This document shows, piece by piece, positions 13,078-20,795 of a stretch of 37,405 nt of DNA (within the stretch, counting starts at the first letter, position 1; each line of letters starts with the position of its first letter). The translations under genes were made by a program, and so were the position numbers. The DNA comes from Acidobacteriota bacterium (GTDB taxonomy: Bacteria; Acidobacteriota; Holophagae; Thermotomaculales; Thermotomaculaceae). The notes under the pieces are model-generated. The model had not been told where the DNA came from. It saw only the letters and a list, made by a program, of their open reading frames with translations, and searched no databases. The stretch spans positions 1-37,405 of the forward strand of contig JAADGL010000060.1 of the NCBI GenBank assembly GCA_013152385.1, given 5' to 3'.

Positions 13078-13722
13078 ATGAAGTTTTTTATTGATACGGC
13101 AAATGTGGCGGATATCCGGCGTCTCCATGAAATCGGCCTGGTGGACGGCGTAACCACAAATCCGTCCCTGGTGGCGCGGGAAGGCCGGAATTTCAGGGAA
13201 GTAATTGATGAAATCTGTTCCTTTGTCAAAGGGCCGGTTTCAGCGGAAGCGGTTTCATTGGATGCGGAAGGGATGATCCGGGAGGCAAAGGATATTGCCA
13301 CCTGGGCGGAAAACATCGTAGTTAAAATCCCCATGACCGCCGAAGGCTTGAAAGCGGTCCGCTGGTGCGCAGACCACAATATTCATACAAATGTTACCCT
13401 GATTTTTACTTCTACCCAGGCGCTGCTTGCGGCAAAGGCGGGGGCATCCTATGTATCACCCTTTGTGGGCCGGCTGGATGATATTGTCCATGATGGTATT
13501 GGTATTGTTCCTGAAATCCGCCAGATTTTCGATAACTATTGTATGCACACCGAAATTATTGTTGCCTCTGTTCGTAGTCCCCTCCATGTCCGGGATGCGG
13601 CGCTGGCCGGTGCCGATATTGCCACCATTCCACCGAAGGTTGTGGATCAGTTGATCAAACACCCCCTTACCGACATCGGTATCGCGCGGTTCCTGAAAGA
13701 CTGGGAATCGGCAAAAAAATAG
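13078..13722 (+). CDS. Transaldolase, small TalC/MipB (fructose-6-phosphate aldolase-like) type
   Basis: This is a Schiff-base (beta/alpha)8 aldolase that transfers a dihydroxyacetone unit in the non-oxidative pentose phosphate pathway, or acts as a fructose-6-phosphate aldolase; sequence alone does not separate the two. The 214-residue length and [20 protein letters not shown] start match the small TalC family. K83 in VVKIPMT is the expected Schiff-base lysine. [16 protein letters not shown] and [10 protein letters not shown] are family motifs. An AGGAGG site lies just before the ATG. It is 38 bases after gyrA and 9 bases before the UbiD gene, so it is probably co-transcribed with both. Confidence 0.93.
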   Translation: MKFFIDTANVADIRRLHEIGLVDGVTTNPSLVAREGRNFREVIDEICSFVKGPVSAEAVSLDAEGMIREAKDIATWAENIVVKIPMTAEGLKAVRWCADHNIHTNVTLIFTSTQALLAAKAGASYVSPFVGRLDDIVHDGIGIVPEIRQIFDNYCMHTEIIVASVRSPLHVRDAALAGADIATIPPKVVDQLIKHPLTDIGIARFLKDWESAKK

Positions 13723-13731
13723 AACGGTACA

Positions 13732-15186
13732 ATGAAACGGGACCTTCGCCGCTTTATTTCCGAGCTTGAAAAAAAAGGGGATCTTTTGCGGGTATCAGCC
13801 CAACTGGATCCTGAATTGGAGATTTGTGAATTTACCGACCGTATTTCCAAAATGAACGGTCCGGGCCTCCTGTTTGAAAACCCCAAAGGAAGCTCAATTC
13901 CGGTGGTAACCAATCTTTTCGGTTCCATGGACCGGATGGCACTGGCTCTTGGGGTGGAAAAAGTGGATGATATTGCTTTTCGGATCGAAACCCTGATGCG
14001 GGAACTGATTCCCCCTCTGGAAAGCAATTTACTGAGTTCCCTGAAAAAACTGCCGATGCTCAACGAAATTGCCGGTTACAAACCCCAGATTGTCAAAAAA
14101 GCCCCCTGTCAGGAAGTTGTTCTGGAAGGGGAAGATGTGGATCTCGGGAATTTTCCGGTACTGAAAACATGGCCCGGGGATGCCGGCCCCTTTATCACCC
14201 TTCCCCTTGTCTGCACAAAAGATGAATCCGGGCGCCAGAATATCGGAATGTACCGGATGCAGGTATATGACAAAAACACAACGGGAATGCACATCCATAT
14301 TCACCATGACGGTGCCAGAAACCTCCGGGATGCCGGCCGGGACACACGGCAGGTTCCGGTTGCCGTCGCCCTGGGCGGCGACCCGGCTGTAACTTATGCT
14401 GCCACCGCACCCCTGCCCCCGATGATAAGTGAGTTGATGTTTGCCGGTTTTATAAGAAAAAAAGGTGTTCCGGTTGTAAAGTGCCGAACCGTGGATATGG
14501 TGGTACCGGCAAATGCCGAAATTGTGCTGGAAGGCTATGTGGATTTAGATGATATGCGGACCGAGGGCCCGTTCGGGGACCATACCGGTTACTATTCCCT
14601 TGCGGACAAGTACCCTGCATTTCATGTCCGCTGCATTACCCATCGTAAAAATCCGGTTTATCCGGCAACCATTGTGGGAAAACCGCCCCAGGAAGATTGT
14701 TACATGGGCAAAGCGACGGAACGGATTTTTCTGCCCCTTTTAAAAACACAGCTGCCGGAAGTGGTGGATATGAATCTGCCGGTTTTCGGTGTTTTTCATA
14801 ATTTCGCGATTCTTTCCATTCGGAAACAGTATCCCTGGCACGCAAAAAAGGTTATGAACGCGGTCTGGGGAACCGGCCAGATGATGTTCACCAAATTTGT
14901 CATTGTGGTGGATGAGGATGTGGATGTCCACAATCTGAATGATGTGATGTGGCGGGTGGGAAATAATGTGGACCCCCGGCGGGATATGATTTTTACCGAC
15001 GGGCCGCTGGATGTGCTGGACCATGCGTCTCCTGTTGCGCGGATCGGCACGAAAATCGGTATTGACGCAACGAAGAAATGGAGGTCCGAAGGCTTTGTCC
15101 GGGACTGGCCGGCCGACATTGAGATGAAAAAAAGTGTAAAAAACAAAATTGATGCTTTGCTTCGGGATTTAAATCTTGTAGAATAG
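13732..15186 (+). CDS. UbiD-family prenylated-FMN-dependent decarboxylase
   Basis: UbiD enzymes reversibly decarboxylate aromatic or alpha,beta-unsaturated acids using prenyl-FMN; roles include ubiquinone or menaquinone (futalosine route) biosynthesis and aromatic acid metabolism. The 484-residue length is normal. The N-terminal region MKRDLRRFISELEKKGDLLRV is typical. The cofactor and metal region NIGMYRMQVYDKNTTGMHIHIHH and the acidic active-site segment EGPFGDHTGYYS are present, as is KWRSEGFVRDWP near the C-terminus. The substrate cannot be deduced. No UbiX (prenyl-FMN synthase) lies in the window. No strong ribosome-binding site is visible 9 bases after the transaldolase, so it is probably translated by coupling. 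Confidence 0.9.
   Translation: MKRDLRRFISELEKKGDLLRVSAQLDPELEICEFTDRISKMNGPGLLFENPKGSSIPVVTNLFGSMDRMALALGVEKVDDIAFRIETLMRELIPPLESNLLSSLKKLPMLNEIAGYKPQIVKKAPCQEVVLEGEDVDLGNFPVLKTWPGDAGPFITLPLVCTKDESGRQNIGMYRMQVYDKNTTGMHIHIHHDGARNLRDAGRDTRQVPVAVALGGDPAVTYAATAPLPPMISELMFAGFIRKKGVPVVKCRTVDMVVPANAEIVLEGYVDLDDMRTEGPFGDHTGYYSLADKYPAFHVRCITHRKNPVYPATIVGKPPQEDCYMGKATERIFLPLLKTQLPEVVDMNLPVFGVFHNFAILSIRKQYPWHAKKVMNAVWGTGQMMFTKFVIVVDEDVDVHNLNDVMWRVGNNVDPRRDMIFTDGPLDVLDHASPVARIGTKIGIDATKKWRSEGFVRDWPADIEMKKSVKNKIDALLRDLNLVE
15157..15184 (+). promoter_or_regulatory. Possible promoter of tRNA-Pro inside the ubiD 3' end
   Basis: TTGCTT (15157-15162) and TAGAAT (15179-15184) are 16 bases apart and end 18 bases before the tRNA. 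Readthrough from the ubiD transcript is the alternative. Confidence 0.35.
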
Positions 15187-15202
15187 CGCCTGTTCCCATT
15201 GT

Positions 15203-15279
15203 CGGGGCGTGGCTCAGCCTGGTAGAGCGTTCGGTTCGGGACCGAAAGGTCGGAAGTTCAAATCTTCTCGCCCCGACCA
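15203..15279 (+). tRNA. tRNA-Pro (anticodon CGG), CCA encoded
   Basis: Acceptor arms CGGGGCG (15203-15209) and CGCCCCG (15269-15275) pair fully, followed by A and an encoded CCA. The anticodon stem TTCGG/CCGAA encloses the loop TTCGGGA, giving anticodon CGG. The D arm (GCTCAGCCTGGTAGAGC) and T arm (GGAAGTTCAAATCTTCT) are intact. Confidence 0.95.
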
Positions 15280-15296
15280 TTTATAACAATAAAAAA

Positions 15297-15328
15297 AGCG
15301 GCAGTTTAAAAGCTGCCGCTTTTTTTTG
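15297..15328. terminator. Terminator between tRNA-Pro and the minus-strand porin gene, probably bidirectional
   Basis: Stem AGCGGCAG (15297-15304) with CTGCCGCT (15313-15320) is flanked by an A-run on the left and a T-run on the right. It can therefore end transcription of tRNA-Pro on the plus strand and of the amt/porin operon on the minus strand. Confidence 0.85.
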
Positions 15329-15341
15329 TCTTTTTACAGGT

Positions 15342-16055
15342 TCAGAAATTAAATGACCAGGTTGCGGAAAAAATCAGGTTGCTGTCGTCGTGGATAAATG
15401 CCGGTGTGTGGATATCAGAATTGAGCAGATTGCTCTCTGTGAGGCTCAAATCCAGTTCTCCGACTTTCAACTTAACAGGGTAATTCAGTGAAACGGAAAA
15501 ATCGGTCAGGGTACTGCCGGTATGTTTGTCCGAAACAAAATATCCTCTGACATAATTTCCGGAACCGCAGCCCATTGACATCTCAACGGAAAGCCTGTTT
15601 TCAAATTGATGCGACAACCCGAATTTCAGATAAAGCCCGTTTACCTGGTCAAAGTCATAGTACGCGGTAACAGACGGAGAGAACATCCGGTTTGACATGG
15701 AAATACCCAGAAAAACCTCTTTTGTCGAGTTTGAATCCGTATGGGGAAATGTGTAGGAAATAATACCGGCGGACCAGCCGGTTCCGGCTGTCTGCCAGTC
15801 ATAGGAAAATGTGTAATCCACTTCATCCAGGTTAAATTGGTTGTTATACCGGTTACCCAGATCCATGTTTCCCCATACGTCGAAGGTAAATCCATTTCCC
15901 GAAATTGACACATCCGGCTGAAATACCGCCTGGTCATTCACAAGGATTCCCCGCCACACATAACGGCTGGCAACCGTTGAACCGGTGCTGATATTTACGG
16001 CAACAGCCGGAAATACTGTAACCAGCAGAATTGCAATCAGAATTAATTTCTTCAT
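15342..16055 (-). CDS. TorF-like putative outer-membrane porin (Gcw_chp/TIGR02001-like)
   Basis: This is a probable outer-membrane beta-barrel of unknown substrate. The 237-residue product starts with a signal peptide (MKKLILIAILLVTVFPAVAV, cleavage around residue 19-20). Alternating aromatic/hydrophobic strands follow and the protein ends in phenylalanine (WSFNF), the usual outer-membrane sorting signal. Near the mature N-terminus it has SRYVWRGI, which resembles the SDYVFRGV-type motif of the family NCBI names TorF-like putative porins. It lies 31 bases downstream of amt on the same strand and is probably its operon partner, which suggests a role in uptake of small nitrogen compounds; that is inference. 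A shared terminator follows. Confidence 0.65.
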   Translation of the reverse strand: MKKLILIAILLVTVFPAVAVNISTGSTVASRYVWRGILVNDQAVFQPDVSISGNGFTFDVWGNMDLGNRYNNQFNLDEVDYTFSYDWQTAGTGWSAGIISYTFPHTDSNSTKEVFLGISMSNRMFSPSVTAYYDFDQVNGLYLKFGLSHQFENRLSVEMSMGCGSGNYVRGYFVSDKHTGSTLTDFSVSLNYPVKLKVGELDLSLTESNLLNSDIHTPAFIHDDSNLIFSATWSFNF

Positions 16056-16086
16056 CGGTTGTTTCCCTGTTCAATTTTTTATTCGC

Positions 16087-17298
16087 TTAAAGATAAGCAT
16101 TTTCTCCATGGAGAGACTCGTCCATGCCCAACTCTTCTTCCGTTTCGCTGACCCGGACCGGCGTAATTTTATTGATAACAGCCAGCATGAAATAAGAAAA
16201 AACAAAAGCATAGGCGGAAGCGGCGAGAACCGCCACCGTTTCTTTCAGAAAAAATGCGGAACCGCCGGAGAGAAGCCCGTTTGCGCCACCGGCATTTACA
16301 GCGGTGGTGGCGAAAATACCCAGCATAATAACGCCGATGGTGCCGCCGACACCATGAACGCCCCATACGTCCAGTGCGTCATCCCATCCAAGATGGTTTT
16401 TCATGGACACAGCAAGATAACAGACAATACCGGCAATGATTCCAATGATGGCGGCGGAACCGGTACTGACATATCCGGCTGCCGGAGTAATGGTGGCCAG
16501 TCCGGCAACCGCACCGGTTAACAGGCCGACAAATTTCGGTTTTTTGCCTCGGGACCATTCAATAATCAGCCAGGTAACGGCGGCAAAGGAGGCGGCAACA
16601 TCCGTGTTCAGAAAAGCCAGTGCCGTGATGGCATTCACCTGCAGTTCGCTTCCGGCGTTAAATCCGTACCAGCCAAACCAGAGAAGGCCGGTTCCAAGGG
16701 CAACCAGCGGAATACTGTGGGGCCCCCGTTCCTTGACCTTACGCCTGCCCACAAAGAAAACAGATGCCAGCGCCGCCATTCCGGCGATTGCGTGGACAAC
16801 AATGCCCCCTGCGAAGTCCAGTACACCCCATTTCTGGAGAATACCGCCGCCCCACACCATATGGCAGATGGGGAAGTACACAAAAAGCAGCCAGGATACC
16901 AGAAAAATCAGATAAGCCGAGAAGCGGACCCGGTTGGTAAATGCTCCGGTAATCAGCGCCGGGGTGATGATGGCAAACATCATCTGATACGCAATAAAAA
17001 CCAGAAGCGGAATGTTGTTGGTTGCTGAAAAAACGGTGGTGGGATCCACACCGTGGAGAAACGCCATATTCAGGTTGCCGATGATACCTCCCACGTCTCC
17101 GCTGAAACAGAGAGAGTATCCCACCACATACCACAATACCGTGGTGACGCCCATGGAAACAAAGCTCTGCATCATGATGGTCAGTACGTTCTTGCGTCCG
17201 ACAAGGCCTCCGTAGAAAAAGGCAAGGCCAGGGGTCATCAGCATGACGAGACTGGTTGCCAGCAGCATAAATCCTGTGTTTCCCGGATTAAAATGCAT
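16087..17298 (-). CDS. amt: Ammonium transporter (Amt/MEP/Rh family)
   Basis: Amt moves ammonium across the inner membrane. The 403-residue product has eleven predicted membrane segments. The twin pore histidines are present: H169 (GGIVVHAIAG) and H315 (WGVHGVGGT), matching E. coli AmtB H168 and H318. The cytoplasmic C-terminus (TEEELGMDESLHGENAYL) resembles the AmtB tail that contacts GlnK. The start is unusual: in this reading the protein begins directly at the first membrane helix (MHFNPGNTGFMLLATSLVML), with no N-terminal signal peptide as in proteobacterial AmtB. An AGGAGGG site precedes the ATG. No glnK gene is adjacent; the downstream partner is a porin-like gene. It is divergent from a two-component system. 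Confidence 0.96.
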   Translation of the reverse strand: MHFNPGNTGFMLLATSLVMLMTPGLAFFYGGLVGRKNVLTIMMQSFVSMGVTTVLWYVVGYSLCFSGDVGGIIGNLNMAFLHGVDPTTVFSATNNIPLLVFIAYQMMFAIITPALITGAFTNRVRFSAYLIFLVSWLLFVYFPICHMVWGGGILQKWGVLDFAGGIVVHAIAGMAALASVFFVGRRKVKERGPHSIPLVALGTGLLWFGWYGFNAGSELQVNAITALAFLNTDVAASFAAVTWLIIEWSRGKKPKFVGLLTGAVAGLATITPAAGYVSTGSAAIIGIIAGIVCYLAVSMKNHLGWDDALDVWGVHGVGGTIGVIMLGIFATTAVNAGGANGLLSGGSAFFLKETVAVLAASAYAFVFSYFMLAVINKITPVRVSETEEELGMDESLHGENAYL

Positions 17299-17390
17299 AT
17301 GTCCCTCCTAAAAAAATAATCGGAAATTCTCTGCCAATTTAATTATTAACAGATAAAATTGGTCATCTCTTTGTATTTTGATTGTTTTTT

Positions 17391-17437
17391 TGTGAGCAAA
17401 ACCGTATTTTATCCGTTTTGCTCACAAAACGCTCACA
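17391..17437. promoter_or_regulatory. Operator-like repeats between amt and the response-regulator gene
   Basis: TGTGAGCAAAAC (17391-17402) and GTTTTGCTCACA (17415-17426) form a perfect 12-bp inverted repeat around a 12-base spacer. The right arm is also the first of two direct repeats, GCTCACA (17420-17426) and GCTCACA (17431-17437), separated by AAAC, so an 11-bp period. Two 7-mers with a 4-bp AT-rich spacer is the layout of sites bound by OmpR/PhoB-family regulators, and the next gene encodes one. A weak -10 (TATTAA/TTAAAT, 17445-17452) follows. Confidence 0.5.
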
Positions 17438-17502
17438 AATATGGTATTAAATGAAGAGAACATTGGTTCCGGTTTTCTAAAACAGGCGGAGGATGGCAAT
17501 AC

Positions 17503-18207
17503 GTGAAACATGAAAATCCCCGGATTCTTTTTATTGAAGATGAAGAGAATCTGCTGAACAGCATGTCTTACATTCTGGAACGGGAAGGTTTTCTGGTGAA
17601 AAAAGCGCTTTCCGGAGAAGACGGGCTTTTGTTTTTTCGGGATTTTCGTCCCGGCCTTGTTCTCCTTGATTTAAATTTGCCGGGAATAGATGGATTTGAA
17701 GTGGCGGAACGGCTGGTCGAATCTTATCCGGAAAAATGCCCGGCCATTATTATGCTCACCGGAAGGGCAGACGAAGATGATATTGTAGCCGGCCTGGAGC
17801 GGTTTGCCGATGATTATATTGTTAAACCGGTGCAGCCCAGGGTCCTGATTGCAAGGATTCAATCGGTTCTCCGCAGGTCTGCCGCTGAATCCCATGCTGA
17901 TGCTCCGGATTCTTCTCCTATCCGGATGAACCGGGAATCCTTTGTTGTAAAAGTGGAGGGACGGCCCCTTCGGTTGACAAAATCGGAATTCAGAATACTG
18001 GATCTGTTGATGTGTTCCCGGGAAAAAGTTTTGTCAAGAGAGCAGATAATCAATGCTGTTAAAGGGTTCGATTGTTATGTAACCGAACGAATTGTTGATT
18101 TCCAGATTTGCCGGATTCGAAAAAAACTGGGAAAATACGCAGACAGGATTGAAACGGTTCGGGGAGTCGGATATAAGTTTACCCTCGGCCCGAATGACAC
18201 ATGCTGA
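17503..18207 (+). CDS. OmpR/PhoB-family two-component response regulator
   Basis: The 234-residue product is a DNA-binding response regulator. The receiver domain (residues 6-125) has the acidic pair in IEDEE, phospho-acceptor D56 (LLDLNLPG), the switch Thr in MLTGRAD, and the conserved Lys in YIVKPVQ. The C-terminal winged helix (about 140-230) shows LRLTKSEFRILDLLM and ERIVDFQICRIRKKLG with GVGYKF, diagnostic of the OmpR/PhoB class. The start is GTG at 17503; a GGAGG site lies at 17488-17492 and the in-between ATG at 17493 is out of frame. It overlaps the hybrid kinase gene by 7 bases, so the two are a pair. A repeated site upstream could be its own operator. Confidence 0.92.
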   Translation: MKHENPRILFIEDEENLLNSMSYILEREGFLVKKALSGEDGLLFFRDFRPGLVLLDLNLPGIDGFEVAERLVESYPEKCPAIIMLTGRADEDDIVAGLERFADDYIVKPVQPRVLIARIQSVLRRSAAESHADAPDSSPIRMNRESFVVKVEGRPLRLTKSEFRILDLLMCSREKVLSREQIINAVKGFDCYVTERIVDFQICRIRKKLGKYADRIETVRGVGYKFTLGPNDTC

Positions 18208-20594
18208 GAGACGTTCCGTTTAAGGCACTGTTGACTATCGGTTTCCTTGTGGCAGGATTGCTGCCGTTGATGATTTTTGCTTTAATGAGCTATTCCGCAT
18301 CCAGAAACACTCTGAAACAACAGGCTTTTCGCCAGATTGAGTCTATTCGGAACATCAAAATTCATCAACTGGAAAGCTTTTTTAATGAAACAAAATCACA
18401 GGTTCGGGTTTTTTCGGAAAGTCCGGTTGTTCGACAGTTTTTCAGAGATATGGTGAACTGGCACGGAGAATTTCAACTGAAAAACAAACATCGTTTTCTG
18501 GCCGGCAGCGGAAACGGAAAATTTAAATCCGATTCCCGATATCGGAAAATCCACGACAAATATTTTTGTTATTTCCGGAACATTGTAAAACAGCTTCATT
18601 TTTATGATTTGTTTCTCATTGAACCCGGTGACGGGTTGGTTGTGTTTACCGTTGTCAAGGAGCCGGATTTCGGTGTGGTTCTTTCCGGCACACAATCGCC
18701 GCTGGAAAAAGCGTGGAAGCAGGCCAAAACCGCCAAAACCGTAATATTGACTGATACACGTCTCTATCAGCCGTCCCGGAATGTACCGGCACAGTTTGCC
18801 ATCGTTAAAGTGAAGGACGGCGGAAAAACCGTCGGTTATCTTGCGGTTCAGATTTCCATTGCAGCCATTGACCGGATAATGGGAGAACGTTCCGGGATGG
18901 GAAATACGGGGGAAACCTACCTTGTGGGAGAAGACCACCTCATGCGGTCCGATTCTTTTACGGATCCGAAGGGGCATTCGGTTTTGGCCTCATTATCCGG
19001 TACCCTGAAAAAAAACGGAGTGGAAACAGGAGCGGTAACCCGGGCGCTTCAAGGGAAAACCGGCTGTGGAACTTTTGTGGATTACAACGGAAATCGGGTG
19101 CTGTCTGCATACGGCCCGGTTCAATTTGGAAATTTTTCCTGGGCGCTGATGGCGGAAATCAATGAGCGGGAAATCAACCGGCAGATTGAAACGGCGCTGA
19201 ATAAGCAGATTTTGTTCATTATGCTGCTGTCCATTGCACTTCTTTTATCTCTGGTTTCTATGATTTCAATCTTTTTCAGCCGCGGTATTTCCCGGGTTAC
19301 CTCGGAAACCGAAAATCTGGTGGATGAAATTCTCAAAGGAAGGCTTCACGCCAGAACGGATCCGGATAAAGTGGGCAGGGATTTTCGTGGGCTTGTTTCC
19401 AAAACCAACCGTCTTATTGATGCTTTTGTCAATCAAATTCATGAACGCCGGAAGATGGAAGAGCTCATGGAATACAATCAGCGGATGGAATCCATCGGAA
19501 CACTGGCGGGGGGAATTGCACATGATTTTAATAATATTCTTACTTATATGTTCAGTTACTCTGACATTATCATCGGAGAATTAAAACCGGGCACAAAAGA
19601 GTATGAGAGCATGCTGGAAATACAGAAGGCAATTCACCGGGCGGCGGACCTTGTGAGCCAGATTATGACATTCAGCCGTCAGGTGCGTCAGGAAAAGAAG
19701 CCTGTTCGTATTTCATTGATTGTTAAAGAAATTGTGAAACTTCTCAAATCCACTCTCCCCAAGAGCATTGTTGTTCAGAAAGAAATTGAAGAAGAGGATT
19801 TGTATGTTCCGGCGGAACCCTCCCAGCTCTATCAGATTGCCATGAACCTCTGTACCAATGCCTTTCATGCAATGCAGGAAAAAGGGGGAACTTTAATTGT
19901 GCGGCTGGCGAAAAGTAAAGTGGTATCACCGGAAAAACAGCCGACTTGTGTACTGACCATTGAGGATACCGGCTGCGGGATGGACAAAGAGACCCAAAAA
20001 CACATTTTTGAGCCCTATTTTACCACGAAAGGGCCGGGACAGGGTTCCGGAATGGGGCTGGCGGTTGTTCATGGCATCTGTAAAGCGCTGGGGGCTGCCA
20101 TCAATGTCCAATCCACACCAGGAGCGGGAACTTGTATTGAAGTTGTATTACCATGTGTGGAAAATCCGGGCCGATTTGAAAAAGCCGGTGTAAAAGTAGC
20201 CGGTTATCGGGGGAGCGGCCGAATTCTTTTTGTGGACGATGAAGAGAATATCGGAAAATCCACCGGGAAGCTTCTCCGGTCATGGGGGTATTCGGTTGTT
20301 GTTACCACAGACGGTTTCAAAGCGGACAGCCTTCTGAAATCAAAAAAAATGAAGGATTATCTTCTGATTACAGATCTGAATATGCCGGGAATGACAGGGT
20401 TTCAATTGATTCGGAATATGCGCCTGCGGGGGGATATGCGTCCGGTGATTCTTCTCACCGGTTACAGTGAAATGCTGAATCGGGAAAGTTCGGACATTCT
20501 GTCCGGTACCACAATCCTGTTTAAGCCCTTTACCCCGGAAAAACTGGCCCGCGTCATCCGGGAGGTACTGGATTCAAAGGAGAATAAAAAATAA
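18201..20594 (+). CDS. Hybrid sensor histidine kinase with extracytoplasmic sensor and C-terminal receiver
   Basis: This membrane kinase presumably signals to the preceding response regulator. Its 797 residues run in order: TM1 (about 9-31); a 300-residue extracytoplasmic region resembling dCache sensor domains (GYLAVQISIAAIDRIM, GNTGETYLVGEDHLMRSDSF); TM2 (about 336-360); a HAMP-like linker; a dimerisation domain with phospho-acceptor H441 in GGIAHDFNNILT; an ATPase domain with N-box NLCTNAFHAM, G1 DTGCGMD and G2 GSGMGLAVVHGI; and a C-terminal receiver (about 674-795) with acceptor D725 (ITDLNMPG). The ligand is unknown. A hybrid kinase whose extra receiver lacks an Hpt domain, next to a separate response regulator, suggests the attached receiver modulates the kinase. 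Confidence 0.9.
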   Translation: MLRDVPFKALLTIGFLVAGLLPLMIFALMSYSASRNTLKQQAFRQIESIRNIKIHQLESFFNETKSQVRVFSESPVVRQFFRDMVNWHGEFQLKNKHRFLAGSGNGKFKSDSRYRKIHDKYFCYFRNIVKQLHFYDLFLIEPGDGLVVFTVVKEPDFGVVLSGTQSPLEKAWKQAKTAKTVILTDTRLYQPSRNVPAQFAIVKVKDGGKTVGYLAVQISIAAIDRIMGERSGMGNTGETYLVGEDHLMRSDSFTDPKGHSVLASLSGTLKKNGVETGAVTRALQGKTGCGTFVDYNGNRVLSAYGPVQFGNFSWALMAEINEREINRQIETALNKQILFIMLLSIALLLSLVSMISIFFSRGISRVTSETENLVDEILKGRLHARTDPDKVGRDFRGLVSKTNRLIDAFVNQIHERRKMEELMEYNQRMESIGTLAGGIAHDFNNILTYMFSYSDIIIGELKPGTKEYESMLEIQKAIHRAADLVSQIMTFSRQVRQEKKPVRISLIVKEIVKLLKSTLPKSIVVQKEIEEEDLYVPAEPSQLYQIAMNLCTNAFHAMQEKGGTLIVRLAKSKVVSPEKQPTCVLTIEDTGCGMDKETQKHIFEPYFTTKGPGQGSGMGLAVVHGICKALGAAINVQSTPGAGTCIEVVLPCVENPGRFEKAGVKVAGYRGSGRILFVDDEENIGKSTGKLLRSWGYSVVVTTDGFKADSLLKSKKMKDYLLITDLNMPGMTGFQLIRNMRLRGDMRPVILLTGYSEMLNRESSDILSGTTILFKPFTPEKLARVIREVLDSKENKK

Positions 20595-20644
20595 AAGGCC
20601 CGGTTACAGCTGATTGCCGGCAATATGCATTGCTTTTTCTTTCT

Positions 20645-20669
20645 GTGACCCGGATCACGGGACTTTTTT
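20645..20669 (+). terminator. Weak terminator-like hairpin after the hybrid kinase
   Basis: ACCCG/CGGGA around GATCA is followed by six T residues. The stem is short, so this is a tentative end for the two-component operon. Confidence 0.35.
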
Positions 20670-20690
20670 CCCATTCCCGGTAGAATTCAG

Positions 20691-20696
20691 TATAAT
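20691..20696 (+). promoter_or_regulatory. Possible -10 element upstream of the membrane-protein gene
   Basis: A perfect TATAAT lies about 100 bases before the next gene. No clear -35 is present at 16-18 bases. The roughly 90-base leader that would result contains a 23-codon open frame (20710-20781) without a ribosome-binding site. Confidence 0.35.
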
Positions 20697-20795
20697 GGAT
20701 TCACAGAAGATGTTTATGATGGCCCGACCGGCAGCAAAAAAGCTTGTCATTGATGTGGGCCGCTATCGGTTAATTTATTGAAAAAGGAGTTGAAT

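Noticed and set aside
12232-13128. 298-codon minus-strand open frame
   Set aside because: It is antisense to the well-conserved 3' half of gyrA; its Ser/Pro/Phe-rich product has no domain features.
14993-15280. Minus-strand frame starting MVGARRFELPTFRSRTERS
   Set aside because: It is the antisense reading of tRNA-Pro, another frequent false gene.
17299-17340. Sigma-54-like TTGGCA upstream of amt on the minus strand
   Set aside because: GG is followed after 10 bases by CC instead of the required GC, so the -12 element is missing.
20710-20781. 23-codon open frame in the leader of the 20796 gene
   Set aside because: It has no ribosome-binding site and no recognisable features; chance occurrence is likely.
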